Shown here in pieces: positions 56,147 through 64,000 of a DNA stretch of 64,000 nucleotides. Source of the stretch: a virus; the IMG/VR virus record IMGVR_UViG_3300037010_002253, positions 1 through 64,000 of that record; one strand, written 5' to 3'. Numbering within the stretch: position 1 is the stretch's first letter; each line of letters begins with the position of its first letter. The notes under the pieces were generated by a model. It was not told the origin of the DNA. It saw only the letters and a list, made by a program, of their open reading frames with translations, and made no database searches. A program made the position numbers and the translations under genes.

Positions 56147-58732
56147 TTAGAACCTCCCCGGCATCATCGCGCGCGCGGACGGCTTGATCTCCAGGATCTT
56201 CGTGGCGACCGTCTCCCCATCGATGTCTAGGTGGACAATCGTGGGGGCCTGGCTGACCTGAGGCCCTCCGCTGACGTCCGGGTTGTTGAGGCGTGCCTCC
56301 GCCGCAGCCGCAGCCGCTTCCATCGCTCGCCGCTTCACCAGCTCGGGGTCCTCCTGGTACTCCCCGCCAGTGGCCGCGGACGTACCCGCAGGCGCCTCCA
56401 GTGGGGTGGGGATGACCGGACCGTAGTTGTGCTTCTCGACGCGAGGACCGGCCTTAGCGGTGTCGCCCCACATGTCGTCCTTGAACCCCCCGCCAATCCA
56501 AGAGTTGTCGACTACTTCTGGGGGTGCGTACCGCCCCTGGCTGGTCTTGTAAGCGTGCTCGATTGTCCTCCCCGCGCCGACGATCGTGTCGTGCCACGCC
56601 TTCTTCTGGGCCTCGAGGCCCTCCGTGTTCCAGAGGTCCTTTGCTGCCGTGTCTCCACTGTCCGCAATGCCCCGCAGGGACAGCGACCTCGCCCTGTCAT
56701 CGTCCACCGCCTTGCGGTGCTCGCCCATCTCGTACCTGACGCGGTCGCCGAAGGACATGTCACCCCAGAAACGTCCGTTCGACACGCGCTCGTCGTCTGC
56801 GTGAACCTGGCGCCCCGTGAGGATCCCGAGCAGCTTCAACGCCGTGTCGAGGGACGACACCATGAAGTGAATCATGCTATAGACGTTGTTGACGATCAGC
56901 CCAACAGAGGCAAACGCCGCTCCTACCTGGACCACGATCGCGAGGAGCTTGGACGTGGCGATGATCGTGGTGAAGATCGCGTCCGTGATGCCGGCGATAG
57001 TCTCGGCAGTCGCCTCGCCGCTCTCCGCGATCTCTCCGATCTTGTCCACGAAGCGGATCGCCCGGCTCACGGCGCCCTCGAGTGCCCACGCCATCGCGTA
57101 CCCGAATCGCTCCGCGCCCCCAGCAATCTCGTTGATGGCTTCTCCTCCTCCCTCGAAGATGTTGAAAACTGCCGTAAGCAACGCCCACAGCTTCTCCATC
57201 GCCCGCAGAAGGGAGTCCTTGAGGGGCTGTGTCACCTGGTCCAGGCCGTGCGTGAACCCGTGCCAGAACTGATCGAACATGATCTTGGCGTCGCGGATGA
57301 CGCCGATGATCTGGTAGAAGATTGGGAGAAGACCCTTGCTTTCGAGCTTGTCGTACGTCTCGTCACTCACACCGGCGGCGTAGTTGTTCCAGTTCTTGAG
57401 GGTCTCGTAGACGGCGGAGACGACAATCTGCACGTTCTCCCACGACCCGATGGAGTCGCTCACCCCGGTCGAGAACATCGACCACAGGCTGTACCCGATC
57501 ATGATCGCCGCCCCGAGGCCGGCGAACGCCGCTGTCAACGCGCCAACGGTGAGGACCGCGCCGAAGATCGCCATCGGGAGACCGACCATCATCACCCCGA
57601 CCACCGCGAGCAGCGCCGTCATGGCAGCGCCGACCACCGCGACCGCCAGGACACCGAATGCAACGGCGAGGACGCCCAGGTACGCTGCCACCTTCGGGAG
57701 CCAGGGGAACGCCTCCACGAGATTCGCAAGGAACTCGGATATCTTGGTCCCTGCCTTCACCCCGACCACGGCGATGTCGGTGAAGACCTTGAACCCGTCC
57801 GAGAGGCCCTTGATGACCGTGGCGGACTGCGGGATCTGGGAAGTGACGCCGACGAACTCCTTGAGGGCGATGGTGACATCGCGCAGGCCGTCCTTCGCCG
57901 CACCGCCCTTCAACTGCTGAACCATGTCCGGGATCTGTGCGTAGACCTTGTTGAAGTTCAGGTCCTTGAGCTGCCCCGCCCCACCGAAAAGTAGCGCGCT
58001 CTCCTTGAGGATGATGTTGTACTTCTCTTGCGCCGTCTTCGCCCCGTTGACGGCCTTCTTGATCCTGTCGAGCACCGCCGGGGTCTGGTCGATGGCGTCC
58101 TTGAATACCATCCACTGTCCGCCGACAGCGTTCTTGATGCCCAGGCTCATGTGGTTGACGTCGCGCCCCGTCGCGTCCGCCATGTCCTGCAAGACCTCAA
58201 GCGCGCGGATCTTCTTCCCAGTCTTCGCCATGAAAAGCTGGTCTTCCGCGTTCTCTCCTCCGAACGGGTTGACGCCCATGCGCCCCATCGAGTTCGTGAG
58301 CTGCGCCGTCTCCTGGAGGGTGAAGGTCAGGTTGAGGGCGTCCTTCTTTACTTCCTTGTAGACGTCCTGCCACTTGCTCTTGAACGCGAACTGAAGGCCG
58401 GACTCGATGTCCTCGAAGGTGGCGGCCTCCTTTGTGAAGTCCTTGAACGCGCCGACGAGCCCATCCTTTAGGTCCCCCGCCATCGCGGAGAGACGCCCCA
58501 AGGACTGCTCGGCAGACGAGAGACCTGTGTGGAGGTTCCCGAGGTTGATGCCCTCGACGATGTTCTTGAGCTGTTCCGCGGCCGTGGAGGTCTTCTCCAT
58601 CTCCGCGGACGCTCCACCCGCGCCGCCCTTCGCCGCGGCAGCCGCAATCGCCTCGAAGCCGGCCTGGATCTGCTTGAGCTGACCCTGGCCGGCTCCTTCG
58701 ATGCTGAAACCAACGACGAACTTCTCATCCAT
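56147..58732 (-). CDS. Tape measure protein
   Basis: 861 residues, ATG 58732 with GAGGAG upstream. Helical sequence starting FVVGFSIEGAGQGQLKQIQA; glycine-alanine-rich turns (AAAAAKGGAGGASAE), hydrophobic segments (VAAYLGVLAVAFGVLAVAV, MTALLAVVGVMMVGLPMAIF, ATSKLLAIVVQVGAAFASVG). The relatively short length for a myovirus tape measure predicts a short tail. Followed by tube and baseplate genes. It lies directly downstream of the frameshifting chaperone pair, the universal order. Confidence 0.9.
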   Translation of the reverse strand: MDEKFVVGFSIEGAGQGQLKQIQAGFEAIAAAAAKGGAGGASAEMEKTSTAAEQLKNIVEGINLGNLHTGLSSAEQSLGRLSAMAGDLKDGLVGAFKDFTKEAATFEDIESGLQFAFKSKWQDVYKEVKKDALNLTFTLQETAQLTNSMGRMGVNPFGGENAEDQLFMAKTGKKIRALEVLQDMADATGRDVNHMSLGIKNAVGGQWMVFKDAIDQTPAVLDRIKKAVNGAKTAQEKYNIILKESALLFGGAGQLKDLNFNKVYAQIPDMVQQLKGGAAKDGLRDVTIALKEFVGVTSQIPQSATVIKGLSDGFKVFTDIAVVGVKAGTKISEFLANLVEAFPWLPKVAAYLGVLAVAFGVLAVAVVGAAMTALLAVVGVMMVGLPMAIFGAVLTVGALTAAFAGLGAAIMIGYSLWSMFSTGVSDSIGSWENVQIVVSAVYETLKNWNNYAAGVSDETYDKLESKGLLPIFYQIIGVIRDAKIMFDQFWHGFTHGLDQVTQPLKDSLLRAMEKLWALLTAVFNIFEGGGEAINEIAGGAERFGYAMAWALEGAVSRAIRFVDKIGEIAESGEATAETIAGITDAIFTTIIATSKLLAIVVQVGAAFASVGLIVNNVYSMIHFMVSSLDTALKLLGILTGRQVHADDERVSNGRFWGDMSFGDRVRYEMGEHRKAVDDDRARSLSLRGIADSGDTAAKDLWNTEGLEAQKKAWHDTIVGAGRTIEHAYKTSQGRYAPPEVVDNSWIGGGFKDDMWGDTAKAGPRVEKHNYGPVIPTPLEAPAGTSAATGGEYQEDPELVKRRAMEAAAAAAEARLNNPDVSGGPQVSQAPTIVHLDIDGETVATKILEIKPSARAMMPGRF

Positions 58733-58738
58733 GGCGGC

Positions 58739-58993
58739 TCACTCCTCGGGGAATGGTACTGCGCCCCTCCCCCAGATGTAAGCGATGTCGTCCAGGGAGA
58801 AGCTAATAGAACTGTCGTCCTTGCTGCGCGCCCTCGCCGCTTGCAGTTCGGCGAGCCTTCCCTTGTACCTGACCGCCCGGAGTCTCCTCCCACACGGCAT
58901 CCGACTGACCTCGGAGGACCCCCACCCCCAGCATTCCGCCAGGTAGAAGAGGTCCCCTTCGAGACTCAGTGGGCTGCCGAGGGGAAGAAAAAA
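58739..58993 (-). CDS. -1 frame extension of tail assembly chaperone (GT part)
   Basis: Reading in the -1 frame after the slippery site continues in frame through FLPLGSPLSLEGDLFYLAEC, WGWGSSEVSRMPCGRRLRAV, RYKGRLAELQAARARSKDDS and SFSLDDIAYIWGRGAVPFPE to TGA 58739, 84 codons. The frame has no good start of its own, fitting a C-terminal extension rather than a separate gene, as lambda GT. Its end overlaps the ribosome-binding site of the tape measure gene. Confidence 0.8.
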   Translation of the reverse strand, partial: FFLPLGSPLSLEGDLFYLAECWGWGSSEVSRMPCGRRLRAVRYKGRLAELQAARARSKDDSSISFSLDDIAYIWGRGAVPFPEE

Positions 58994-59763
58994 CCACTGC
59001 TACCCACGTTCACGCGCGACGCGAACTGGCGCCCGCACGAGGGGTTGTCGCATGTGATGGGGCTCACGAGCGTGTCGATTCCGCCCTCGACCTCTTGGTA
59101 CGCCGCCGCGATGGCACGGCGGTCCTTCGTGGTCAGCCTGGCTAGGGACTGGACGGTCCGGGGTTCCCCGTCCAGGGAGACGACGCGGAGCTGCTGGAGG
59201 GCCGTCACGAGGTCCGCCTTCCGCTCTTCCATCACCTCTTCGAGCATGTCCTCGTCCACGCCGCGGAGCATCTTCCACACGCAGACCTTCCCGCTCGGGA
59301 GGGTAAGCGTGTGGGTCTCCTTCGAGACCAGCTCGACCGGCTTGCTCGTGACCTCGAGCGTACTCAGGTCGACGCTGACGCCCTCCACCTCCCGCGAGCA
59401 CGTCGGGCACACCGCCGTGAAGGTGTAGTCCGACCCGAGGGACATCTCGCGGAGGCGGATGACCGCGAACCCTCGGTCGTTCACGTACGCCTGCTTCCAC
59501 GACTGGAGAAAATGGTTCGGTGCCGAGAACCGATCCTTCCCATCCGGCCGTGTCGCAGTCCCGATCCGGACGGTGCAGCGCGAGAGGATCTCGCTCATCC
59601 GCATCGGTCCGGTCTTGAGCATCTTCCCCTTCCCGCCTGGGGCGGTGCGACGATCGGCGAGGATGTCTTCGTCCTCGCCGATCATCTCCTCCAGCTCGAT
59701 TTCCTTCGTCCACGTCCCATCGGGCTGCTGAATCGCGTTCGGAAGCTGGTGTACGGTCGTCAT
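58966..59763 (-). CDS. Tail assembly chaperone (G-type product)
   Basis: 265 residues, ATG 59763. IELEEMIGEDEDILADRRTA, ILSRCTVRIGTATR, YVNDRGFAVIRLREMSLGSD and AVCPTCSREVEG with a second Cys pair CDNPSC form a Zn-ribbon-containing protein, as in several myovirus chaperones. The last codons (GFFFPSAAH) contain the T TTT TTC slippery site, so a minority of ribosomes make the longer GT form. The products assist tape measure folding. Confidence 0.75.
   Translation of the reverse strand: MTTVHQLPNAIQQPDGTWTKEIELEEMIGEDEDILADRRTAPGGKGKMLKTGPMRMSEILSRCTVRIGTATRPDGKDRFSAPNHFLQSWKQAYVNDRGFAVIRLREMSLGSDYTFTAVCPTCSREVEGVSVDLSTLEVTSKPVELVSKETHTLTLPSGKVCVWKMLRGVDEDMLEEVMEERKADLVTALQQLRVVSLDGEPRTVQSLARLTTKDRRAIAAAYQEVEGGIDTLVSPITCDNPSCGRQFASRVNVGSSGFFFPSAAH
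58987..58993 (-). promoter_or_regulatory. -1 programmed frameshift slippery site
   Basis: Minus-strand T TTT TTC in phase with the zero frame (GGT TTT TTC), a canonical X XXY YYZ heptamer, placed nine codons before the zero-frame stop. The -1 frame is open for 84 codons beyond it. Confidence 0.85.
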
Positions 59764-59803
59764 GGAAGTCGTGTCCTTTGCTTGTTAGATACGGGTGGTG
59801 CGG

Positions 59804-60274
59804 TCAGCCCTTGATCTTCTCGAAGCCCTCGTGGGAGAGGACGATCTCCTCGTACGAATCGGCCGACGAGTCACCCTTGAGGTCGCTCATGGGCTTGAAC
59901 TTCTTCGGCCACGCATCCGAGATGCGCCAGGTGCAGGCCACGGTGTTGAGGAAGTTGAGCTGCTGGATCTCGATGTCCTTCCGGTACTTGACGGCGTTGC
60001 CCTTCTGGATCGAGTGGACCTGCTCCACCCAGTTGATCATGTCGTCGCCACCGAGGCCGGGGAAAACCTGGCCACGCTTGAGGGTGATGTCGCCGAAGTG
60101 GGAGAGGCCGGCGGACTTCCGCTCGGTCTCGTTCATGCCGCCTTCGCGGTACTTGACCTCGTCGGTGTCCTTCTCGAGGCCCGTGACCTCGGAGAAGCCG
60201 GCGCGCTGGAAGCCGTCGATGACGACCTTGAAACGGAACGCCTTGAGGGGGTCCATCAGGGTGGGACGTGCCAT
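59804..60274 (-). CDS. Tail tube protein
   Basis: 156 residues, ATG 60274 with AAGGAG upstream. DPLKAFRFKVVIDGFQRAGF, SEVTGLEKDTDEVKYREGGM, KSAGLSHFGDITLKRGQVFP and QQLNFLNTVACTWRISDAWP are the T4 gp19/CIS tube signature. It polymerises inside the sheath. Cotranscribed with sheath upstream. Confidence 0.92.
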   Translation of the reverse strand: MARPTLMDPLKAFRFKVVIDGFQRAGFSEVTGLEKDTDEVKYREGGMNETERKSAGLSHFGDITLKRGQVFPGLGGDDMINWVEQVHSIQKGNAVKYRKDIEIQQLNFLNTVACTWRISDAWPKKFKPMSDLKGDSSADSYEEIVLSHEGFEKIKG

Positions 60275-60313
60275 GGGAATCTATCTCCTTTCCTTGTAGC
60301 TACCGACCCACGG

Positions 60314-62704
60314 TCAGGTCGTCGAGGCGAGCGCCGCGTCGAGGGCGCGCGTGTCCGTCTCCAGGGAGTACTCTTGGAACTCGGCGGGCTTGGAGTCCGC
60401 GAGACCGATGCGGCAGACGAACCGACCCGCGTTCGTCACGAAGGGGCCGTTGTTCGTCTCGTCGCAGACGATGAAGAAGGCTTCATCGTCCACTGCGCCC
60501 GAGAGGATGGGTGGCTCCGCCTGGCGCCACTCGCGGAAGACCGCCGTCAGGTTGCGCACGACCGTCCCGCGCGTCGTCGGGTTGTTGCCCTTGAACGCCA
60601 CATCGCGCGACAGCTCGCGGATCTTCCGCTTCGCGGCATTGAAGATCGTCCGCTTCGTGCGGAGGCGGTACTCGCCGACCGGGTCGAGGGTGACGCACCC
60701 CCAAACCGCAATCCCCTCGCCAGGCGTGTTGAGGATGAAGTTGACGCCGTGCTTGTAGACGACGTCGTACTCCTCCTGCGTGAACTCGTACTGGAGGCCG
60801 AGCCATCCGTTGATCTTCCCCTCCGTCTTGCCGGCCGCCGCTGCTCCGATGTTGAGGTTGTTGTGCGTGCGCGCCGTTACGCCCTGGACCACGCCGCACG
60901 GGGGAACGAGCTTGAGTCCGCCCGTCACCTTGTCCCGCTTGTACCCGTGAGGCGCGAAGAGGGACCCGTGGGACGTCGCGATGTTGGCCGTCTCCGTGAC
61001 CCAGGTCTTGAGCGCGGCCTCGTCCATCGAGGGAGGGGCGTCGTAGATCATCTCGACGTCCTGGTCCCGACGGTCCTCGCCGTACAGCTCCATCCCCTTG
61101 ACGATGTCGACGTCCAGGTAGCAGCCCGGGATCGAGATCATGTTGACGTCCGCGGCCTTGTTGAACGTCCAGAGGCCGGTCTTCGACGCCTTGTCGCCGA
61201 CGTAGTCCGCCGCGACCGGCTCCGCGCCATCCGACCCGCCCGCGAGGTACGTGGCGGCCGTGGTGAGGGGACGCGGGTCCAGAGCGGCGCTGGACGCCAC
61301 CGTGACGGTGATGGGGCAGCGGCTCGTGTTGTTGACCCGGTTCGCGACGTACAGCTCGCCCGCGAGGCTCGACATCCGGAGGTCCGCGAAGGTCCCGCTC
61401 GGGACGAGCGCCCCGTCCTTGTCGTACGTGGTGAGCGAGAACGTTTCGCTAGTGACGTCGGTCGTCGTGTCCCAGCCCAGGCCCATCAGCGGGACCGTGA
61501 CCGAAGCGACGAAGGTGACGAGGTTTCCGTCGATCTGCTTCACGACCCCGCGCACGGTACCGTTGTTGAACGAGAGGGTGTCGCCGACGCGGATGCGGCT
61601 CACCGACGCGACCGTGATGGCCAGCAGGACCGTTCCCGCCGCGTAGGACAAAGCGAGCTTCGTCACCTTCGTGTCCACGCGCGTCGCAGCCACCTGGTAC
61701 TTGTTCGCCCACGCGCCGGGACTGGACGCCGTGACGGTGAGCGTCAGGACCGGGGTCGACCCGAGGCCGTAGTGAACATCCGTGTCCGCGCCGATCTTCG
61801 CGACGATGGAACCCGAAGCGAACTGGACGCTTCCGAGGGTGCCCGAGGTCGCCGTGGTGACCCGAACCTTGGTTGCGCTGACGGTCACGTTCGCCGACAG
61901 GCCGACCGACGTCGCGAGGAGGGAGCCGAGCTCCGCCCAGGTGACCTTCGAGGCGTCCGCCACATTCGAGAACCCGCCCGAGGAGAACGCCACGACGGAG
62001 AGGCCGAGGGTCGTGAGGACCTTGGCGGAACCAGACACGACCTCGCCCGACGACGAGGAACCGGCGACGTCGCACAGGATCTTGAGCTTGCCCGTCCCGT
62101 CGTCGAACGCGCGCGCGCCGGTGAGCTGGCTGTTGATCGTCGCGAGGAACGCCAGCTCCGAGTTGTCGACGTTGTTGAAGACGATGGTCTGTTGCACACC
62201 CTGGATGTCGAGGACGAGCGTGTCGCCATCGTCCACGGGGGTCGTCCACGCAGCGGCGCCACCGACGACGTACGCGCGCTTGGCGTGGATCACCACGGCC
62301 GCCTTCGTGCTGCCGTCGATCTTCGGGATGATGTTGTCGCCATCCGCGAGGGCCACGGTCGCCGTCGAAAGACCCGACTCCGCGTAGCCGCTCGTCGCGC
62401 CATCGACGGTGGACTTGAGGGCGAGCGACGACGCGAGATACCCCGCCCCGAGGACGCGCGACAGGTAGCAAGCCCCGCCGCCGTTGTTCCAGAAGTCCTC
62501 GAGCACGTCCTCCATCGGGGAGTCGCCGATCGGCGTGTCACCGAACAGCTCCTTCTTGTCCTCGGGGGACGTGACCAGGGTCGCCGTGAGCGGCCCCTTC
62601 TCCAGGCGCCCGCGGAACCCACCGATGGTGGTGGTGTTGCCGTTCAGGGTGTAGGCGCTCTTCCGCTTCTCCGTGATGGTGGTGTCAGGGCTCTGTCCGG
62701 ACAT
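60314..62704 (-). CDS. Tail sheath protein
   Basis: 796 residues, ATG 62704 with AAGGAG upstream. TTTIGGFRGRLEKGPLTATL at the N-terminus, GACYLSRVLGAGYLA, VDVNMISIPGCYLDVDIVKG, FAPHGYKRDKVTGGLKLVPP, VNFILNTPGEGIAVWGCVTL and LRTKRTIFNAAKRKIRELSR are sheath motifs; the conserved C-terminal domain is intact. Length is above the usual 450-660 because of beta-rich insertions at about residues 100-350, probably surface-exposed decoration domains. Confidence 0.92.
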   Translation of the reverse strand: MSGQSPDTTITEKRKSAYTLNGNTTTIGGFRGRLEKGPLTATLVTSPEDKKELFGDTPIGDSPMEDVLEDFWNNGGGACYLSRVLGAGYLASSLALKSTVDGATSGYAESGLSTATVALADGDNIIPKIDGSTKAAVVIHAKRAYVVGGAAAWTTPVDDGDTLVLDIQGVQQTIVFNNVDNSELAFLATINSQLTGARAFDDGTGKLKILCDVAGSSSSGEVVSGSAKVLTTLGLSVVAFSSGGFSNVADASKVTWAELGSLLATSVGLSANVTVSATKVRVTTATSGTLGSVQFASGSIVAKIGADTDVHYGLGSTPVLTLTVTASSPGAWANKYQVAATRVDTKVTKLALSYAAGTVLLAITVASVSRIRVGDTLSFNNGTVRGVVKQIDGNLVTFVASVTVPLMGLGWDTTTDVTSETFSLTTYDKDGALVPSGTFADLRMSSLAGELYVANRVNNTSRCPITVTVASSAALDPRPLTTAATYLAGGSDGAEPVAADYVGDKASKTGLWTFNKAADVNMISIPGCYLDVDIVKGMELYGEDRRDQDVEMIYDAPPSMDEAALKTWVTETANIATSHGSLFAPHGYKRDKVTGGLKLVPPCGVVQGVTARTHNNLNIGAAAAGKTEGKINGWLGLQYEFTQEEYDVVYKHGVNFILNTPGEGIAVWGCVTLDPVGEYRLRTKRTIFNAAKRKIRELSRDVAFKGNNPTTRGTVVRNLTAVFREWRQAEPPILSGAVDDEAFFIVCDETNNGPFVTNAGRFVCRIGLADSKPAEFQEYSLETDTRALDAALASTT

Positions 62705-62743
62705 CTTGGTCTCCTTGCTTCCTCTTGGAAGTGAATAACTTCG

Positions 62744-63628
62744 TTAGACGGTAAGGGTGCTCCAGTCCAGAGTCCCTTGAATGTCTTCCAGCTCGAGGAT
62801 CTGCTGCACGATGGCAGTACGTGCCCGCAGAGTCCTCGACGTGTCCATCACGCCGAACTCGTTGCGCGAGTTGTCGGCGTACGCCTCCACGGTGTACTTG
62901 AAGGCCATCGCGAAGAACCTGTCCCCCTCCAGGGCCGGTAACTCGTCGGAACCGACCGAGGTGATCTCCCCGGGTAGCAAGTCGAACGTGCAGACCTCGC
63001 CGCTCATCTGCTCGACATCAATCCCGCCGCCGGTCTGGAGGATGAGGTGGATCTGCTCGCACATGAACCCGAGGTCGATCTTGTTCTTGGCGTAGCATGT
63101 GACGACATAAGTGACGTCGTACGGATCGGGATGCGCGCGCTCGAGGTACGAGGTCTTCCCGGTGTATGTGCTCCCATCCGGTTCCGTGATGGTGACCTCG
63201 GTGGCGCTGGAGTCCTCCTCCTGGATGACGCTGCCCGGCTCGTAGTTCGACGAACGGTATTTGAGGCCCGTCATCGACCGCACGACCACGCACGGCCAAA
63301 TGTCGGAGAAGTCTCTTCCGCTAAACCCGTCGAAGAAGACTGGCACCTGACGGAACGCATGGGGCTCGAACCCTCGGGAGTACAAACGCACCGTCTCCGG
63401 GGTCAGCGTGGACAGGTCCCCCTGACCCTTCTGCGGCGACTTGAGGAGTGGGATTCGGATCCCGTACGAAGGCAAGCGAACAACTTCGCCCTGATCGTTC
63501 GGTGCGCCGATGATCGACGTGTTCACAGGCTTCCCCGTCGCCGGGTCAATGACCGGGTTCCCCTTGTTGTCGAGGGGGGCACCCGTCAACCGACGGTAGA
63601 TCGCGAGGTCACAGGCCAAGAACAGCAT
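62744..63628 (-). CDS. Tail terminator/neck-like protein
   Basis: 294 residues from ATG 63628 with GGAGGAGG upstream. LFLACDLAIYRRLTGAP, then GFEPHAFRQVPVFFDGFSGR, DIWPCVVVRSMTGLKYRSSN, DVTYVVTCYAKNKIDLGFMC. Directly precedes the sheath gene, the place of gp15/tail-terminator proteins. Function is inferred from position. Confidence 0.6.
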   Translation of the reverse strand: MLFLACDLAIYRRLTGAPLDNKGNPVIDPATGKPVNTSIIGAPNDQGEVVRLPSYGIRIPLLKSPQKGQGDLSTLTPETVRLYSRGFEPHAFRQVPVFFDGFSGRDFSDIWPCVVVRSMTGLKYRSSNYEPGSVIQEEDSSATEVTITEPDGSTYTGKTSYLERAHPDPYDVTYVVTCYAKNKIDLGFMCEQIHLILQTGGGIDVEQMSGEVCTFDLLPGEITSVGSDELPALEGDRFFAMAFKYTVEAYADNSRNEFGVMDTSRTLRARTAIVQQILELEDIQGTLDWSTLTV

Positions 63629-64000
63629 GGAACGCCCTCCTCCCAACCTGGCTGCGCTTCACACCATCGCGCGCAGGTCCGACGTGGGGTCGGGCGGGCA
63701 TGTTCCTCGTCCCGAACTCGTGGAACTTGTAGAGACGAGCATCACTTTCCACAGTGAACTGGCCCGTCCCTACCTTCCGCACCGCGAAGCTCTGGAGGTA
63801 GTTTCCCGTCGCAATGAGCGTGCGAGAGTCGTACCCCATCCGCGCCTTCCGCGCCGACCACGCTGGGGTCAGAGGAGCCATGGGGAACATCTGCATCCGG
63901 ACCCCATCCGTCACCCGCGCGAGGTAATCATTCGCGATTGCTTCCGCCGCCGCGTCGGTCGCCGCAGGGTACTTGCGCACCGCGTTCCGCACACGCGCGA
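63609..64000 (-). CDS. Head-tail connector, HK97-gp10-like (5' end outside window)
   Basis: The frame is open to the right edge, so the N-terminus may lie outside; GTG 63992 is the earliest start seen. MFPMAPLTPAWSARKARMGY, LIATGNYLQSFAVRKVGTGQ and YKFHEFGTRNMPARPHVGPA are the gp10/head-tail completion pattern (YxxxxExGT...PARPF). It joins the head module to the tail genes. Confidence 0.75.
   Translation of the reverse strand, partial: ARVRNAVRKYPAATDAAAEAIANDYLARVTDGVRMQMFPMAPLTPAWSARKARMGYDSRTLIATGNYLQSFAVRKVGTGQFTVESDARLYKFHEFGTRNMPARPHVGPARDGVKRSQVGRRAFHAVLGL

Noticed and set aside
59795-62734. 979-codon plus-strand open frame opposite sheath and tube genes
   Set aside because: Exact antisense of the sheath gene with periodic Arg/Asp/Val composition; no start signal.
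1-64000. CRISPR array or transposase/insertion sequence
   Set aside because: No spaced direct repeats of CRISPR size and no DDE, serine or tyrosine recombinase motif was found; the tandem repeats are too short or too closely spaced.

Overview
The window is part of a tailed-phage (myovirus) genome or a close prophage relative. It is GC-rich by eye and very densely packed, and all but one of the credible genes lie on the minus strand. The contractile-tail gene set, the phage replication set, many small ATGA/GTGA-coupled genes of unknown function and the absence of ribosomal or housekeeping genes support this. Major capsid, portal and terminase genes are not in the window and probably lie beyond its edges. 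The host cannot be read from the sequence; high GC and a SpoVS-like gene suggest a high-GC bacterium.

Layout, read in the direction of transcription (right to left). 64000-42855: virion module with head-tail connector genes, tail sheath, tube, a tail assembly chaperone pair joined by a -1 frameshift signal, tape measure, tube-initiator/hub/spike proteins, gp25-like wedge, baseplate J, tail proteins with Ig/FN3-like parts, a 1023-residue beta-helical spike and a small holin-like membrane protein. 42744-28708: replication and recombination module with SF2 helicase, MerR-like regulator, AAA+ helicase loader, DUF932-like protein, Dam-type methyltransferase, DnaB-like helicase, primase, Zn/ssDNA-binding-like protein, DNA polymerase I with an intein, RecA and a small resolvase; a Cas4-like nuclease, a lipoprotein and a SpoVS-like protein follow. 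26181-22306: minor genes, a second resolvase, Cys-rich peptides, the only plus-strand gene (an HEILE-motif protein) and a possible lytic Cys peptidase. 22309-15336: QueD, QueE, FolE and, about 4 kb further on, a DpdA-like transglycosylase, i.e. most of a 7-deazaguanine DNA-modification pathway, with a free HNH endonuclease and two tRNA-like genes between. 15427-1: small accessory genes including RadC, GNAT and MazG-like enzymes, ending in a zinc metallopeptidase that runs off the left edge.

The most unusual items are: (1) an intein in the polymerase active-site motif whose HNH endonuclease reads in another frame; (2) a 7-deazaguanine pathway without a visible QueC; (3) two about 70-bp palindromes 37 kb apart; (4) very large stem-loops around a 431-residue orphan gene; (5) a canonical T TTT TTC slippery site in the tail chaperone; (6) two matched promoters (TTGRCC-N17-TATTYT), each overlapped by an inverted repeat.
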